A stretch of DNA of 64,000 nucleotides from Lachnoanaerobaculum umeaense (lineage in GTDB: Bacteria; Bacillota; Clostridia; Lachnospirales; Lachnospiraceae): NCBI RefSeq assembly GCF_003589745.1, contig NZ_CP032364.1, positions 62,001 to 126,000 of the forward strand. Direction: 5' to 3'. Each line of letters starts with the position of its first letter. Within the stretch, counting starts at the first letter, position 1. Positions 1 through 7,580 of this stretch are shown piece after piece. The notes under the pieces are model-generated. The model had not been told where the DNA came from. It was given only the letters and a program-made list of their open reading frames with translations, and made no database searches. The position numbers were made by a program, and so were the translations under genes.

Positions 1-225
1 TTCTATCATCAACTTGATATGCGATTCATTGCTTCCGAATTTTATAATATCTCTGTCTTTACTTCCTCTATGAGACTTTGAAGTGGTAGCAAGATATATT
101 GACTCCAAAATATTGGTCTTTCCCTGTGCATTGTCACCGTAAAATATATTTACACCACTTGAAAGCTTGATATTCAAACTCTCATAGTTTCTATAGTCCT
201 TAAGCTCCAACGATTCTATAATCAT
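1..225 (-). CDS. recF: RecF recombination/repair ATPase, N-terminal 75 codons (partial)
   Basis: The first 75 codons of RecF, an SMC-like ABC ATPase that loads RecA at single-strand gaps. The frame is open from the ATG at 225 to the window edge. It opens with a MIIESLELKDYRNYE-like start, and the Walker A region reads GDNAQGKTNILE, the usual RecF signature. The start lies inside the 3' end of yaaA (26-nt overlap), so the two are probably translationally coupled. The order dnaA-dnaN-yaaA-recF is standard for Firmicutes. The remaining ~285 residues lie outside the window. Confidence 0.93.
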   Translation of the reverse strand, partial: MIIESLELKDYRNYESLNIKLSSGVNIFYGDNAQGKTNILESIYLATTSKSHRGSKDRDIIKFGSNESHIKLMIE

Positions 226-412
226 TGTTCTCGTATGTAAATATATCGCCGTCTCTAAGCTTCTTACCTCTTCTAAGCTCTACCTCAGAATTTACCAAGA
301 CCTCTCCAGCCTGTATTACCATCTTAGCTTCTGAACCCATAGATACAGCACCTGCAAGTTTCATAGCCTGCTCCAGCTTTATATATTCATCTCTAATTTT
401 AACTTCTTGCAT
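200..412 (-). CDS. yaaA: S4-domain RNA-binding protein YaaA/RlbA
   Basis: A 70-aa protein made almost entirely of an S4-type RNA-binding fold. The pattern IKLEQAMKLAGAV...GSEAK..I..GEVLVN...E.RRGKKL..GD is the YaaA family signature. In Bacillus the homologue takes part in ribosome maturation; that role is assumed here from the family. It lies 9 nt downstream of dnaN and overlaps recF by 26 nt, so it belongs to the dnaA-dnaN-yaaA-recF transcription unit. A GGTGAAATATGC context gives a reasonable ribosome-binding site before the ATG. Confidence 0.9.
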   Translation of the reverse strand: MQEVKIRDEYIKLEQAMKLAGAVSMGSEAKMVIQAGEVLVNSEVELRRGKKLRDGDIFTYENNDYRIVGA

Positions 413-421
413 ATTTCACCT

Positions 422-1531
422 TTATCCTACAAAATTTACCGGCAATATCAGGTAAGTGTATGAATTTTTATCATCTCTAATAAAGCATGGTGATTTTGCA
501 TTTGTAAAATATATATCTACAAAATCATCATCAATAACCTTTAATGCATCCACTAAAAACTTCGGATTAAAGGCAATCTTTAAATCACTTCCGCTCTTAT
601 CAATATTCACCTTAGCATCCATAAATCCAAGTGATGAATTTACAGACAATGTAAGTGTTCCATTTTCTATATCAAGAATCAAAGGTTTATGTTCATTTTC
701 CCTGATAAGTATCATAGCCTGCTCTATTGCACTTTGGAACCTGTTTCTGCTAACAGTTACCTTTGTATCATAGTCACTTGAAAGCATTGTTTCAATTCTA
801 AAATATTCTCCATCAAGGATTCTTGAAAGCACCAAGCTTTTGTCAAACTCAAAAAGTATATGGTCCTTAGAAAAATAAATATTGACATCTTTTTGAGCAT
901 CACTATCTATTATCCTCATGACTTCCTGTAAAGATTTTATCGGGACAACACATCTTTGATTTTCAAATTTTCCATTCAATTCAATATTTCTGATAGACAT
1001 TCTATGTCCGTCCAGAGTAACAAATTTTGCAACATTGTCCTTTACATCAATAAGCTCTCCACCCATCATTCTATTTATATCACTAATAGCTGTAGAGAAT
1101 TCTGTCTGTCTTATGACTTCTTTTAAGCTAAACTGGGACAGTTTAATAAAATCATCCCTATCTATTGATGGCATCGGTATAAATTCTACAGGATCAATAC
1201 CCATAATATTAAAAACTGCCTGTTCACATCTGATAGTAGTTTTGAAATCCTTGTCCACATCAAGCTCTATAAGAGAATCCGTATTTTCAAACTTTCTAAC
1301 AATCTCAGAAAAAAGCTTTGCATTTAATACTACACCTCCTGGATTTACTATAATAGCGTCTACCTCTGTTTGAATAGACAATTCTGTATCTGTAGCATCT
1401 AAAACAACTCTATTGTCAGATGCAGTTATAAGTATTGATTCTAAAATGACACTTGAGGTCTTAGTAGATACAGCTTTCATTACAATGCTAAGTGCATTGA
1501 CTAATTGTGCTTTTTGAAATTTTAAATTCAT
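422..1531 (-). CDS. dnaN: DNA polymerase III subunit beta (sliding clamp)
   Basis: A 369-aa beta clamp, close to the family length of ~370, with three repeated clamp domains. It encircles DNA and tethers Pol III and other replication proteins. Recognisable segments are MNLKFQKAQLVNALSIVMKAV at the N-terminus, the YFRIE segment, and a C-terminal ...YLILPVNFVG that resembles the usual ending (YLIMPVRL). The frame is open for 38 codons further upstream, but ATG 1531 is preceded by a strong GGAGGA and matches the conserved start. It lies downstream of dnaA after a 175-nt spacer that carries one DnaA box. Confidence 0.97.
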   Translation of the reverse strand: MNLKFQKAQLVNALSIVMKAVSTKTSSVILESILITASDNRVVLDATDTELSIQTEVDAIIVNPGGVVLNAKLFSEIVRKFENTDSLIELDVDKDFKTTIRCEQAVFNIMGIDPVEFIPMPSIDRDDFIKLSQFSLKEVIRQTEFSTAISDINRMMGGELIDVKDNVAKFVTLDGHRMSIRNIELNGKFENQRCVVPIKSLQEVMRIIDSDAQKDVNIYFSKDHILFEFDKSLVLSRILDGEYFRIETMLSSDYDTKVTVSRNRFQSAIEQAMILIRENEHKPLILDIENGTLTLSVNSSLGFMDAKVNIDKSGSDLKIAFNPKFLVDALKVIDDDFVDIYFTNAKSPCFIRDDKNSYTYLILPVNFVG

Positions 1532-1606
1532 TCTTCCTCCGGTTTTGGCGGCTCGTTCGCCATAATAAATATTTAAATATATTTTAGTATTAGTATTATT
1601 ATAGTA

Positions 1607-1615
1607 TGTGGATAA
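1607..1615 (-). promoter_or_regulatory. DnaA box in the dnaA-dnaN spacer
   Basis: TGTGGATAA, the exact reverse complement of TTATCCACA, lies in the 175-nt spacer between dnaA and dnaN. DnaA boxes in this spacer are common in Firmicutes, whose origins may be bipartite around dnaA. A single perfect box could serve dnaN regulation or a second origin element. Confidence 0.7.
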
Positions 1616-1706
1616 GTGTAAAAGTCTTGAAAGCCTTATAAACACTATGTTTTTTGTTGATTTTTGTAAACATCAACATGTTTGACAGTTACCCATACAA
1701 TATGGA

Positions 1707-3095
1707 TTATTGTGGAGAAATCTTCTTTTTTATGGTTTCAATAGTCTGATTTAACTCACTGTCAGAGACTATTCTCTTAGAGATTACATCCTCGGAATTT
1801 ACTATAGTAGAGTGATCTCTATCTCCTAAAAACTGACCTATTTTTGTCTGTGTGTCATTTGTCATTTTCCTACAAAGATATACTGTAATATGCCTTGCTG
1901 TTGCTACAGGTTCCTTTCTGCCTTTGGCTTTTAGTTCTGCAACGGTGATATTGAAATGGTCAGCAACTACAGTTGCGATATATTCAGAAGTAATTTTAGT
2001 AGGTGCATCAGGAGTAATCATATCTTTTAGTACAGTTTTGGCTAATTCTATATCTATTTCCTGATTTTTATTTAGTCTGCTCATTGCATATAGCTTATTT
2101 AGGGCACCTTCCAGCATTCGAATATTACTCTTTATATTAGTAGCAATAAATTGAATGACCTCATTATCTATATTTTTGCCATCTCTTTCTTCTTTGCTTC
2201 TTAGGATTGCCATTCTGGTTTCAAAGTCCGGAGAAAAAATCTCTACAGCCACGCCCCAGGCAAATCTGGAACGAAGTCTTTCTTCAAGGTTTTTTAGCTC
2301 CATTGGAGGTCTATCTGAAGAAAGTATTATTTGTTTTTTTTGTTCATATAATGCATTAAATGTATGGAAAAGCTCCTCTTGTATAGCATCCTTACCACCA
2401 ATAAATTGAATATCATCTATAAGAAGAACATCTACATTGCGGTATTTTGAACGATACTCCTGTAGATTACTGTTTTTCAATGCATCAATATATTCATTTA
2501 GGAATTTTTCGCTGCTTACATATAAAATTATAGCTTCAGGATTGTGTTCCAATATGTAATGTGCAATTGAATGCATCAAATGAGTTTTTCCAAGACCAAC
2601 ACCTCCGTATATAAAAAACGGATTATAGTGCTCTCCGGGATTTTGACTACCGGGAGACTCAGCTACGGCTACGGCAGTGGCATGAGCTAAATCATTACTT
2701 TTCCCGACCACGAAGGTGTCAAAAGTATAGGAAGGATCAAGATTTGCACTTAAGAGCTTTATGTTGTTCACAGGATGTCTCTTATTGTCTATAAGCTTAT
2801 TATGAATTTTTTTTGTTTCATGTTCCGATTTTTCTTTAAAAATAACATTACACTTGATAAGAGTAACTTCCTCTATAGATACTGATAAATATAGAGAATA
2901 TTTTTTTGTAACATAAGTTTTAAAGGGTTGTGAAGGAACTGTGATAACCAAAGTATAGTTTCCTCTGGAGTCTTTATCAACAGAGGTAGGAACCATTGGT
3001 TTTATCCAAGTATTGTACGATACAGGTGAAAGTTCATAATCATCTCTTAAAAAAGTGATTATTTCTTCCCAGCTGGATTTTATCTTATCTATCAT
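1707..3095 (-). CDS. dnaA: Chromosomal replication initiator DnaA
   Basis: A 462-aa AAA+ initiator that binds DnaA boxes and opens oriC. Domain I (about 1-85) begins MIDKIKSSWEEI. A linker follows, and the AAA+ core has Walker A GGVGLGKT at residues 164-171 and Walker B LLIDDIQF at 224-231. The C-terminal helix-turn-helix domain contains GRKEPVATARHI and the DnaA signature RDHSTIVNS (usually RDHTTVIHA, so a few substitutions). The ATG at 3095 has an AAAGGAG site 8-9 nt upstream. It is divergent from the ECF-S gene across the origin. Confidence 0.98.
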   Translation of the reverse strand: MIDKIKSSWEEIITFLRDDYELSPVSYNTWIKPMVPTSVDKDSRGNYTLVITVPSQPFKTYVTKKYSLYLSVSIEEVTLIKCNVIFKEKSEHETKKIHNKLIDNKRHPVNNIKLLSANLDPSYTFDTFVVGKSNDLAHATAVAVAESPGSQNPGEHYNPFFIYGGVGLGKTHLMHSIAHYILEHNPEAIILYVSSEKFLNEYIDALKNSNLQEYRSKYRNVDVLLIDDIQFIGGKDAIQEELFHTFNALYEQKKQIILSSDRPPMELKNLEERLRSRFAWGVAVEIFSPDFETRMAILRSKEERDGKNIDNEVIQFIATNIKSNIRMLEGALNKLYAMSRLNKNQEIDIELAKTVLKDMITPDAPTKITSEYIATVVADHFNITVAELKAKGRKEPVATARHITVYLCRKMTNDTQTKIGQFLGDRDHSTIVNSEDVISKRIVSDSELNQTIETIKKKISPQ

Positions 3096-3132
3096 CCTTT
3101 TTACTCCTTTAGGATAATTGTAAACTATGTAA

Positions 3133-3161
3133 ATTATATCAAAAAAAAGAGGTCATATCAA
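3133..3161 (-). promoter_or_regulatory. Likely dnaA promoter
   Basis: Reading the minus strand, TTGATA (3156-3161) and TATAAT (3133-3138) are separated by exactly 17 nt. The -10 ends 37 nt before the dnaA ATG. DnaA boxes begin about 25 nt further upstream, so autoregulation by DnaA is plausible. Confidence 0.7.
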
Positions 3162-3186
3162 TGTAAAGAAAGTGTAAAAAATAAAA

Positions 3187-3660
3187 TTATCCACATAAAT
3201 GTTAACAATAATATGGATAACTTAGTTGATTAAAAAATATCCAATGGTTATCAATACATTTATACATATAAAAAATATGATTATACACATGATGTGGATA
3301 ATCATGTTGACAAAACAAATGGCTTAAAATAAGGCTTAAAAGGAGATGTCCACATAACAATAAAAAGAGTTGTCAACAAGTTATCCACAAAATGTGGATA
3401 ACTTGTTTATAAACAATTAACTGTGGAAAAGCTGTTAAAAAAGTCAAAATGTGGATTATTATGTTGAAAAGAATTTTTGTGTTGAGATTATTTTCAAATT
3501 TATCTTCCTATTATATAAGGATATTAAGTCAAAATAGAATCTAACTTGATGTAAATCTTGATATTATTTTATTTATTAATTTTATAATAAAAATATTGAT
3601 AAGAATTAGCTTTAAAGATATAATATTAAGTGCATTATATCCATATAAGGAGTAGTAGCG
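3187..3660. other. oriC: Chromosomal replication origin oriC (DnaA-box cluster plus AT-rich unwinding region)
   Basis: The 578-nt dnaA/ECF-S intergenic region holds perfect DnaA boxes TTATCCACA or its complement at 3187-3195, 3293-3301, 3381-3389 and 3393-3401. Relaxed versions lie at 3212-3220 (TATGGATAA), 3281-3289 (TTATACACA), 3422-3430 (TGTGGAAAA) and 3450-3458 (TGTGGATTA). The pair at 3376-3406 forms a perfect 14-bp inverted repeat with an AAA centre. Nearly pure A/T sequence at about 3480-3625 is the best candidate for the duplex-unwinding element. Its position beside dnaA is the standard oriC location. Confidence 0.9.
3596..3624 (+). promoter_or_regulatory. Likely promoter of the ECF-S gene
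   Basis: TTGATA (3596-3601), a 17-nt spacer, then TATAAT (3619-3624), 49 nt before the ATG. No riboswitch-like fold is evident in the short leader. Confidence 0.65.
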
Positions 3661-3673
3661 AGAGGAGAAAAAA

Positions 3674-4303
3674 ATGAAGAGAGATTCTTATCAGAAGACA
3701 AAAAGAATGGTGATTATGGCTGTTTTTATTGCAATAATTATTATTCAGACATTAGTACCTATTTTGGGATTTATACCACTTGGTATAATGAATGCCACGA
3801 TTATCCATGTTACTGTAGCTATAGGAGCAATTTTGCTTGGAGCTAAGGAAGGTGCAGGATTAGGATTTGTATTTGGTCTTGGTAGTATGTGGAAGAATAC
3901 ATTTATGCCAAACGCTACATCATTTTGTTTTTCACCATTTGCACCTGCCATTGCAGGTTATACAGGTGGAATAAGAGCAGTCATAGTATGTTTTGTGCCA
4001 AGAATTCTTGTAGGTGTGGTGGCTGCACTTGTTTTTAGAGCTATCAGAAAAACAGGAAAACTTAAACTAGCATTATTAGTAGCAGGTGCTATGGCGGCAA
4101 TAACAAATACTATTTTGGTAATGAGTGGAATATATTTCTTATTTGGTGAACATTATGCAAGTGCTACAGGCAAAGAACTTACACAGTTGCCACTTGTAAT
4201 AGTAGGTATTATAGGAACACAAGGTATAGCTGAGGCTATAGTATCGGCAATATTGACCTTGGCAGTAGCAGGAACATTATTAAAAATCAGTGAAGAGCGA
4301 TAA
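3674..4303 (+). CDS. ECF transporter S component, substrate unknown
   Basis: A 209-aa integral membrane protein with about six hydrophobic segments after a short basic N-terminus. The run LGFIPLG...HVTVAIGAILLGAKEGAGLGFVFGLGSMW is typical of the ECF transporter S-component family (PF12822 type). S components bind a vitamin or other micronutrient and dock on a shared EcfA/A'/T energising module, which is not encoded nearby. The ATG follows GAGAGGAG. Its place between oriC and rpmH is unusual, since most Firmicutes have dnaA and rpmH directly divergent. Substrate cannot be read from sequence; a pantothenate- or thiamine-type vitamin is possible. Confidence 0.85.
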   Translation: MKRDSYQKTKRMVIMAVFIAIIIIQTLVPILGFIPLGIMNATIIHVTVAIGAILLGAKEGAGLGFVFGLGSMWKNTFMPNATSFCFSPFAPAIAGYTGGIRAVIVCFVPRILVGVVAALVFRAIRKTGKLKLALLVAGAMAAITNTILVMSGIYFLFGEHYASATGKELTQLPLVIVGIIGTQGIAEAIVSAILTLAVAGTLLKISEER

Positions 4304-4308
4304 ATCTA

Positions 4309-4337
4309 TTGACTTATAAGGCTTCTTTATATATAAT
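4309..4337 (+). promoter_or_regulatory. rpmH operon promoter
   Basis: TTGACT (4309-4314), a 17-nt spacer and a perfect TATAAT (4332-4337), 84 nt upstream of rpmH. The leader contains a small GTTCTTT/AAAGAAC hairpin (4348-4369). This is a near-consensus promoter, as expected for a ribosomal-protein gene. Confidence 0.8.
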
Positions 4338-4421
4338 ACTAGGGTGCGTTCTTTGGAAAAGTAAAGAACATAGACTTGAGAAAGACTGGACAAACGAAAA
4401 GAAATAAGGAGGTATTATATC

Positions 4422-4556
4422 ATGAAGATGACATTCCAACCTAAGAAAAGACAGAGATCTAAGGTTCATGGTTTTAGAGCAAGAATGAGTTCAGCAGGCG
4501 GTAGAAAAGTATTAGCTGCCAGAAGAGCAAAAGGAAGAGCTAGATTATCAGCTTAA
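4422..4556 (+). CDS. rpmH: 50S ribosomal protein L34
   Basis: A 44-aa, strongly basic protein beginning [20 protein letters not shown] and ending [10 protein letters not shown], which matches bacterial L34 in length and pattern. It is a component of the 50S subunit. A strong AAGGAGG lies 8 nt before the ATG. rpmH-rnpA-yidD-yidC-jag-mnmE-mnmG is the conserved gene order to the right of oriC. A hairpin follows before rnpA and may lower expression of rnpA relative to rpmH. Confidence 0.97.
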   Translation: MKMTFQPKKRQRSKVHGFRARMSSAGGRKVLAARRAKGRARLSA

Positions 4557-4616
4557 AAAATAAAACAGATGAGTGCTATATCATGTAGCAAAGAGTTTAT
4601 CTGTCGAAGATTACTT

Positions 4617-4647
4617 AGGGATAGTCTTATGACTATCCCTTTAATTT
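4617..4647 (+). terminator. Hairpin between rpmH and rnpA (attenuating terminator)
   Basis: A perfect 10-bp stem AGGGATAGTC/GACTATCCCT (4617-4626 and 4631-4640) with a TTAT loop, followed by TTAATTT. The T-tract is weak, so partial termination or an RNA-processing site is more likely than full termination. Confidence 0.6.
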
Positions 4648-4676
4648 AAGCTATAAATTGTATTCGAGGAGTTTGT

Positions 4677-5030
4677 GTGAAAAATTTTCCGTCTTTAAAA
4701 AGTAATACTGATTTTCAAAGGGTATATAAGAATGGAAAGTCATATGCCAATAAAAATCTTGTAATGTATGTATTAGAAAATGACTTGGCTTACAATAGAA
4801 TAGGTATATCAGTTTCAAAGAAAAACGGTAACAGTGTGGTCAGACATACATTTGCAAGAAAATTGAGAGAGATTTTTAGGCTGAATAAGATAGAGAAAAA
4901 AGGATTAGATATAATAGTAGTAGTACGAGTAGGTGCAGATGTAGATGATTATCACAAGCTGGAGCGTGCCTATTTACATTTGCTAAAATCACATAGACTG
5001 GGTAAAGAAGATGCTGAAGAAATTAAATAG
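4677..5030 (+). CDS. rnpA: Ribonuclease P protein component
   Basis: A 117-aa basic protein that assists the RNase P RNA in 5' maturation of tRNAs. It starts at GTG 4677 behind GAGGAG. The N-terminal [20 protein letters not shown] and the core [20 protein letters not shown] are family-typical. The so-called RNR motif (residues 54-62) reads VVRHTFARK rather than the textbook RNRIKR, a divergence in the RNA-binding helix. Its end overlaps yidD by 20 nt, which suggests translational coupling. Confidence 0.94.
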   Translation: MKNFPSLKSNTDFQRVYKNGKSYANKNLVMYVLENDLAYNRIGISVSKKNGNSVVRHTFARKLREIFRLNKIEKKGLDIIVVVRVGADVDDYHKLERAYLHLLKSHRLGKEDAEEIK

Positions 5031-5247
5031 TTTAATAATAAAAGGAATGATTAAGCTTATTAGGTTTTATCAAAAATATCTGTCACCTTTAAAGGTAAGA
5101 ACACATTGTATTTATACTCCCACCTGTTCGCAATATGCTATAGAAGCTTTGAAAAAGCATGGCATTATTAGGGGAATGTTGTTAAGTATTTGGAGAATAC
5201 TTAGATGTAATCCTTTTGCCAAAGGTGGCTATGATCCTGTGCCTTAG
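5011..5247 (+). CDS. yidD: Membrane protein insertion efficiency factor YidD
   Basis: A 78-aa protein with all YidD landmarks: an amphipathic N-terminal helix ([15 protein letters not shown]), the [11 protein letters not shown] motif, and a C-terminal [13 protein letters not shown]. It is thought to help YidC insert membrane proteins. It overlaps the end of rnpA by 20 nt and lies 48 nt upstream of yidC, the conserved arrangement. Confidence 0.95.
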   Translation: MLKKLNSLIIKGMIKLIRFYQKYLSPLKVRTHCIYTPTCSQYAIEALKKHGIIRGMLLSIWRILRCNPFAKGGYDPVP

Positions 5248-5295
5248 ACAGATGAGCAATTTATTAAGTTCATATTAGAAAGTGGAGGTATTAGC

Positions 5296-6552
5296 TTGGA
5301 CATTGTACTATTAACAAAGTCAACCACACCTATTATAGGTTGGTTTGCTAACATACTTGGATTTATAATGAATCTGATATTTGATATTGGAATAACGAAT
5401 ATTGGTGTTGCTATTATAGTTTTTACAATAGTAATAAATATAATAATGATACCACTGACTATAAATCAGCAAAAATCTCAAAAACTTATGTCTGTAATAC
5501 AGCCTGAGATAAAGGCTATACAGGATAAGTATAAGGGAAAAACTGATAATGAATCAGCAATGAAGATGAATGCTGAGACAAGAGCCGTATATAGCAAGTA
5601 TGGTACAAGTATGACAGGTGGTTGTCTTCCACTTCTTATACAAATGCCGATACTTTTTGGACTGTATCAGGTTATCTATAGAATACCTGCTTATGTAACA
5701 AGTGTTCGCAGTGTATTTGAGACAGTAGCCACATCACTTATGCAGGAATCAGATTATATAAACAAGATCAGTGATTTAGCAAAGGCTGTAAGACTTCCCA
5801 TAGAAAACAATGATTATACAGTCACAAATAAGGTTATAGACTTACTTTATAAATTTACTCCTGAGAAGTGGACTAAGCTTTCAGAGATCTTTCCTAATAT
5901 GAGTGGTGTACTGGATACAAGTATTCCACTTATCAAGCAGATGAACTCATTCCTTGGAATTGATTTGTCAGTGGCGCCATGGCAGGGTATGAATAATATA
6001 AATATTGCTTGGATGATCCCTATATTGGCAGGAGTTACACAGTTTATATCAACTAAGGTGATGACAGTAAATCAGCCAAAGAATGGCGGATCAGAAAGTG
6101 ATATGGCAAAGCAGATGCAAAGCATGAATACTGTAATGCCTTTAATGTCATTGGTATTTTGTTTTACTCTTCCTGCAGGTATCGGTATATATTGGATTGC
6201 TTCTGCACTTGCAAGAACAGTTATTCAGTTATTGGTTAATTATCAATTAAAAGATCTTGATATTGATAATCTTGTAGAGACAAACCTTGCAAAGCAAAAT
6301 GCAAAGAGAGCAAAACAAGGTCTTCCTGCTCTCACTGCCAATAAAAAGGTAATTGAAAATGCAAAGCATATGGATGAAATTGAAAAAGAAGAAAAAGAGA
6401 ACAGAGCTAAGAAATACGAAGTAAATGCGAAGAATATAAAGGATTCTACAGAGTATTATAATAAGGATGCAAAACCCGGATCTCTGGCTGCTAAGGCGAA
6501 TATGGTAGCCAAATATAATGAAAAGCAAGCAAATTCTAAGAAAAATAAATAG
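5296..6552 (+). CDS. yidC: Membrane protein insertase YidC/Oxa1 family
   Basis: A 418-aa polytopic membrane insertase of the short Gram-positive type, without the large periplasmic domain of E. coli YidC. Conserved features are the first membrane segment, the cytoplasmic hairpin IPLTINQQKSQKLM, the GGCLPLLIQMPILFGLYQ segment, later membrane spans near MIPILAG and LPAGIGIYWI, and a long basic, Lys-rich tail (about 325-418) likely to contact the ribosome. The start is TTG 5296, set by GGAGG 6-7 nt upstream; no upstream in-frame ATG has a site. No lipobox is visible. Confidence 0.95.
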   Translation: MDIVLLTKSTTPIIGWFANILGFIMNLIFDIGITNIGVAIIVFTIVINIIMIPLTINQQKSQKLMSVIQPEIKAIQDKYKGKTDNESAMKMNAETRAVYSKYGTSMTGGCLPLLIQMPILFGLYQVIYRIPAYVTSVRSVFETVATSLMQESDYINKISDLAKAVRLPIENNDYTVTNKVIDLLYKFTPEKWTKLSEIFPNMSGVLDTSIPLIKQMNSFLGIDLSVAPWQGMNNINIAWMIPILAGVTQFISTKVMTVNQPKNGGSESDMAKQMQSMNTVMPLMSLVFCFTLPAGIGIYWIASALARTVIQLLVNYQLKDLDIDNLVETNLAKQNAKRAKQGLPALTANKKVIENAKHMDEIEKEEKENRAKKYEVNAKNIKDSTEYYNKDAKPGSLAAKANMVAKYNEKQANSKKNK

Positions 6553-6562
6553 GAGGAATGAG

Positions 6563-7501
6563 ATGGATAGTGCTAGAGTTTCAGCAAGAAATTATGATGA
6601 AGCTTTGACCAAAGCGTTGATAGAGCTGGGAACTACCAGTGACAATGTGGATGTAGATATTATTGAAATAGGCACAAATGGAATTTTGGGAATTTTTGGT
6701 GTAAAACCATGGACTCTGAAAGTTACTATAAAAAAGCCTGCCAATACAGATATGGTTAAGAAGAGTAAGAATACAGCTGAAAAGTCAAAGGAACAAAAAT
6801 CTCCTATTGAAAAAAAACAGGTAGAGAAAAAAGAAGTTGTAGTTGAGAAGGCAGAAGACCCTACTCCGGTAGTAGAAAATCCTGTAGAAGAAAAGAGTGT
6901 TGAAACAGTAGAAAATGTAGATGAATATACAAAATTCTATGGTGAGGAAGAAGAACCTGTAAACAGTGCCGGTAGAAAAATATTGACTAATGATGAATTA
7001 GAAGAAATAAGAGATAGAGTGGATGAGTTCCTGAAGGATTTCTTTGAAGCAATGAATTTACCTGCACATGCAGTTTATAACTTCTCTTTCAAGACAAATG
7101 AGCTTTCTATAGTTATAGAAAGTGAGGAGGATTTGGGTGTATTAATTGGAAAAAGAGGTCAGACACTTGATTCATTACAATACATTCTAAGTCTAGTAGT
7201 AAATAAAAGCAGCGAAAGTTATATAAGAATAAAGCTTGATACTGAGAATTACAGAAAAAAGAGAAAAGACAAGCTTGAAATTCTTGCAAAGAATATAGCA
7301 TCAAAGGTAAAGAAAACAGGTAAATTTACAGAGCTTGAGCCTATGAATGCTTATGAGAGAAGAATCATACATGCAGCACTACAGGGTGACAATTTGGTAT
7401 CTACAAAGAGTGTTGGTGAGGAACCTTTCAGACATATAACAATTTATCCAAAGAAGAATTTTAAACAAAATAGAAGAAGCCCTAAAAGGGAAATGCAATA
7501 A
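6563..7501 (+). CDS. jag: RNA-binding protein Jag/KhpB (Jag-N, KH, R3H)
   Basis: A 312-aa protein with three parts: a Jag-N domain (about 1-55, ARNYDEALTKALIELG...GTNGILGIFGVKPW), a charged Lys/Glu-rich linker (about 60-140), and KH (about 165-235, with the GKRGQTLDSLQYI loop) plus R3H (about 240-305, RRIIHAALQGD) RNA-binding domains. KhpB with KhpA binds RNAs affecting cell elongation and division. The ATG at 6563 is set by AGGAGGAATGAG just upstream; the same reading frame is open 15 codons further upstream but without a site. It follows yidC by 10 nt. Confidence 0.94.
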   Translation: MDSARVSARNYDEALTKALIELGTTSDNVDVDIIEIGTNGILGIFGVKPWTLKVTIKKPANTDMVKKSKNTAEKSKEQKSPIEKKQVEKKEVVVEKAEDPTPVVENPVEEKSVETVENVDEYTKFYGEEEEPVNSAGRKILTNDELEEIRDRVDEFLKDFFEAMNLPAHAVYNFSFKTNELSIVIESEEDLGVLIGKRGQTLDSLQYILSLVVNKSSESYIRIKLDTENYRKKRKDKLEILAKNIASKVKKTGKFTELEPMNAYERRIIHAALQGDNLVSTKSVGEEPFRHITIYPKKNFKQNRRSPKREMQ

Positions 7502-7515
7502 AAACTAGTCTTGTG

Positions 7516-7562
7516 AAAGAGGGCTATTGATAACATAGTTATTGATGGTCCTCTTTTATTTT
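7516..7562 (+). terminator. Probable terminator after jag
   Basis: AAAGAGG (7516-7522) pairs with CCTCTTT (7550-7556), with a partly paired A/T-rich loop and a T-rich tail TTATTTTTG. mnmE begins only 20 nt later, so read-through may still supply it. Confidence 0.5.
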
Positions 7563-7580
7563 TGTAATAAATGGAGGAAT

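Noticed and set aside
225..455. Plus-strand open frame opposite recF/yaaA
   Set aside because: Antisense of two recognised genes, without independent support.
1532..1645. Upstream extension of dnaN (38 extra codons)
   Set aside because: It covers the DnaA box and lacks similarity to clamp N-termini; GGAGGA-ATG at 1531 gives the conserved start.
7542..7580. Upstream extension of mnmE (13 extra codons)
   Set aside because: It begins inside the jag terminator, has no ribosome-binding site, and the conserved MnmE start follows a good GGAGG at 7581.
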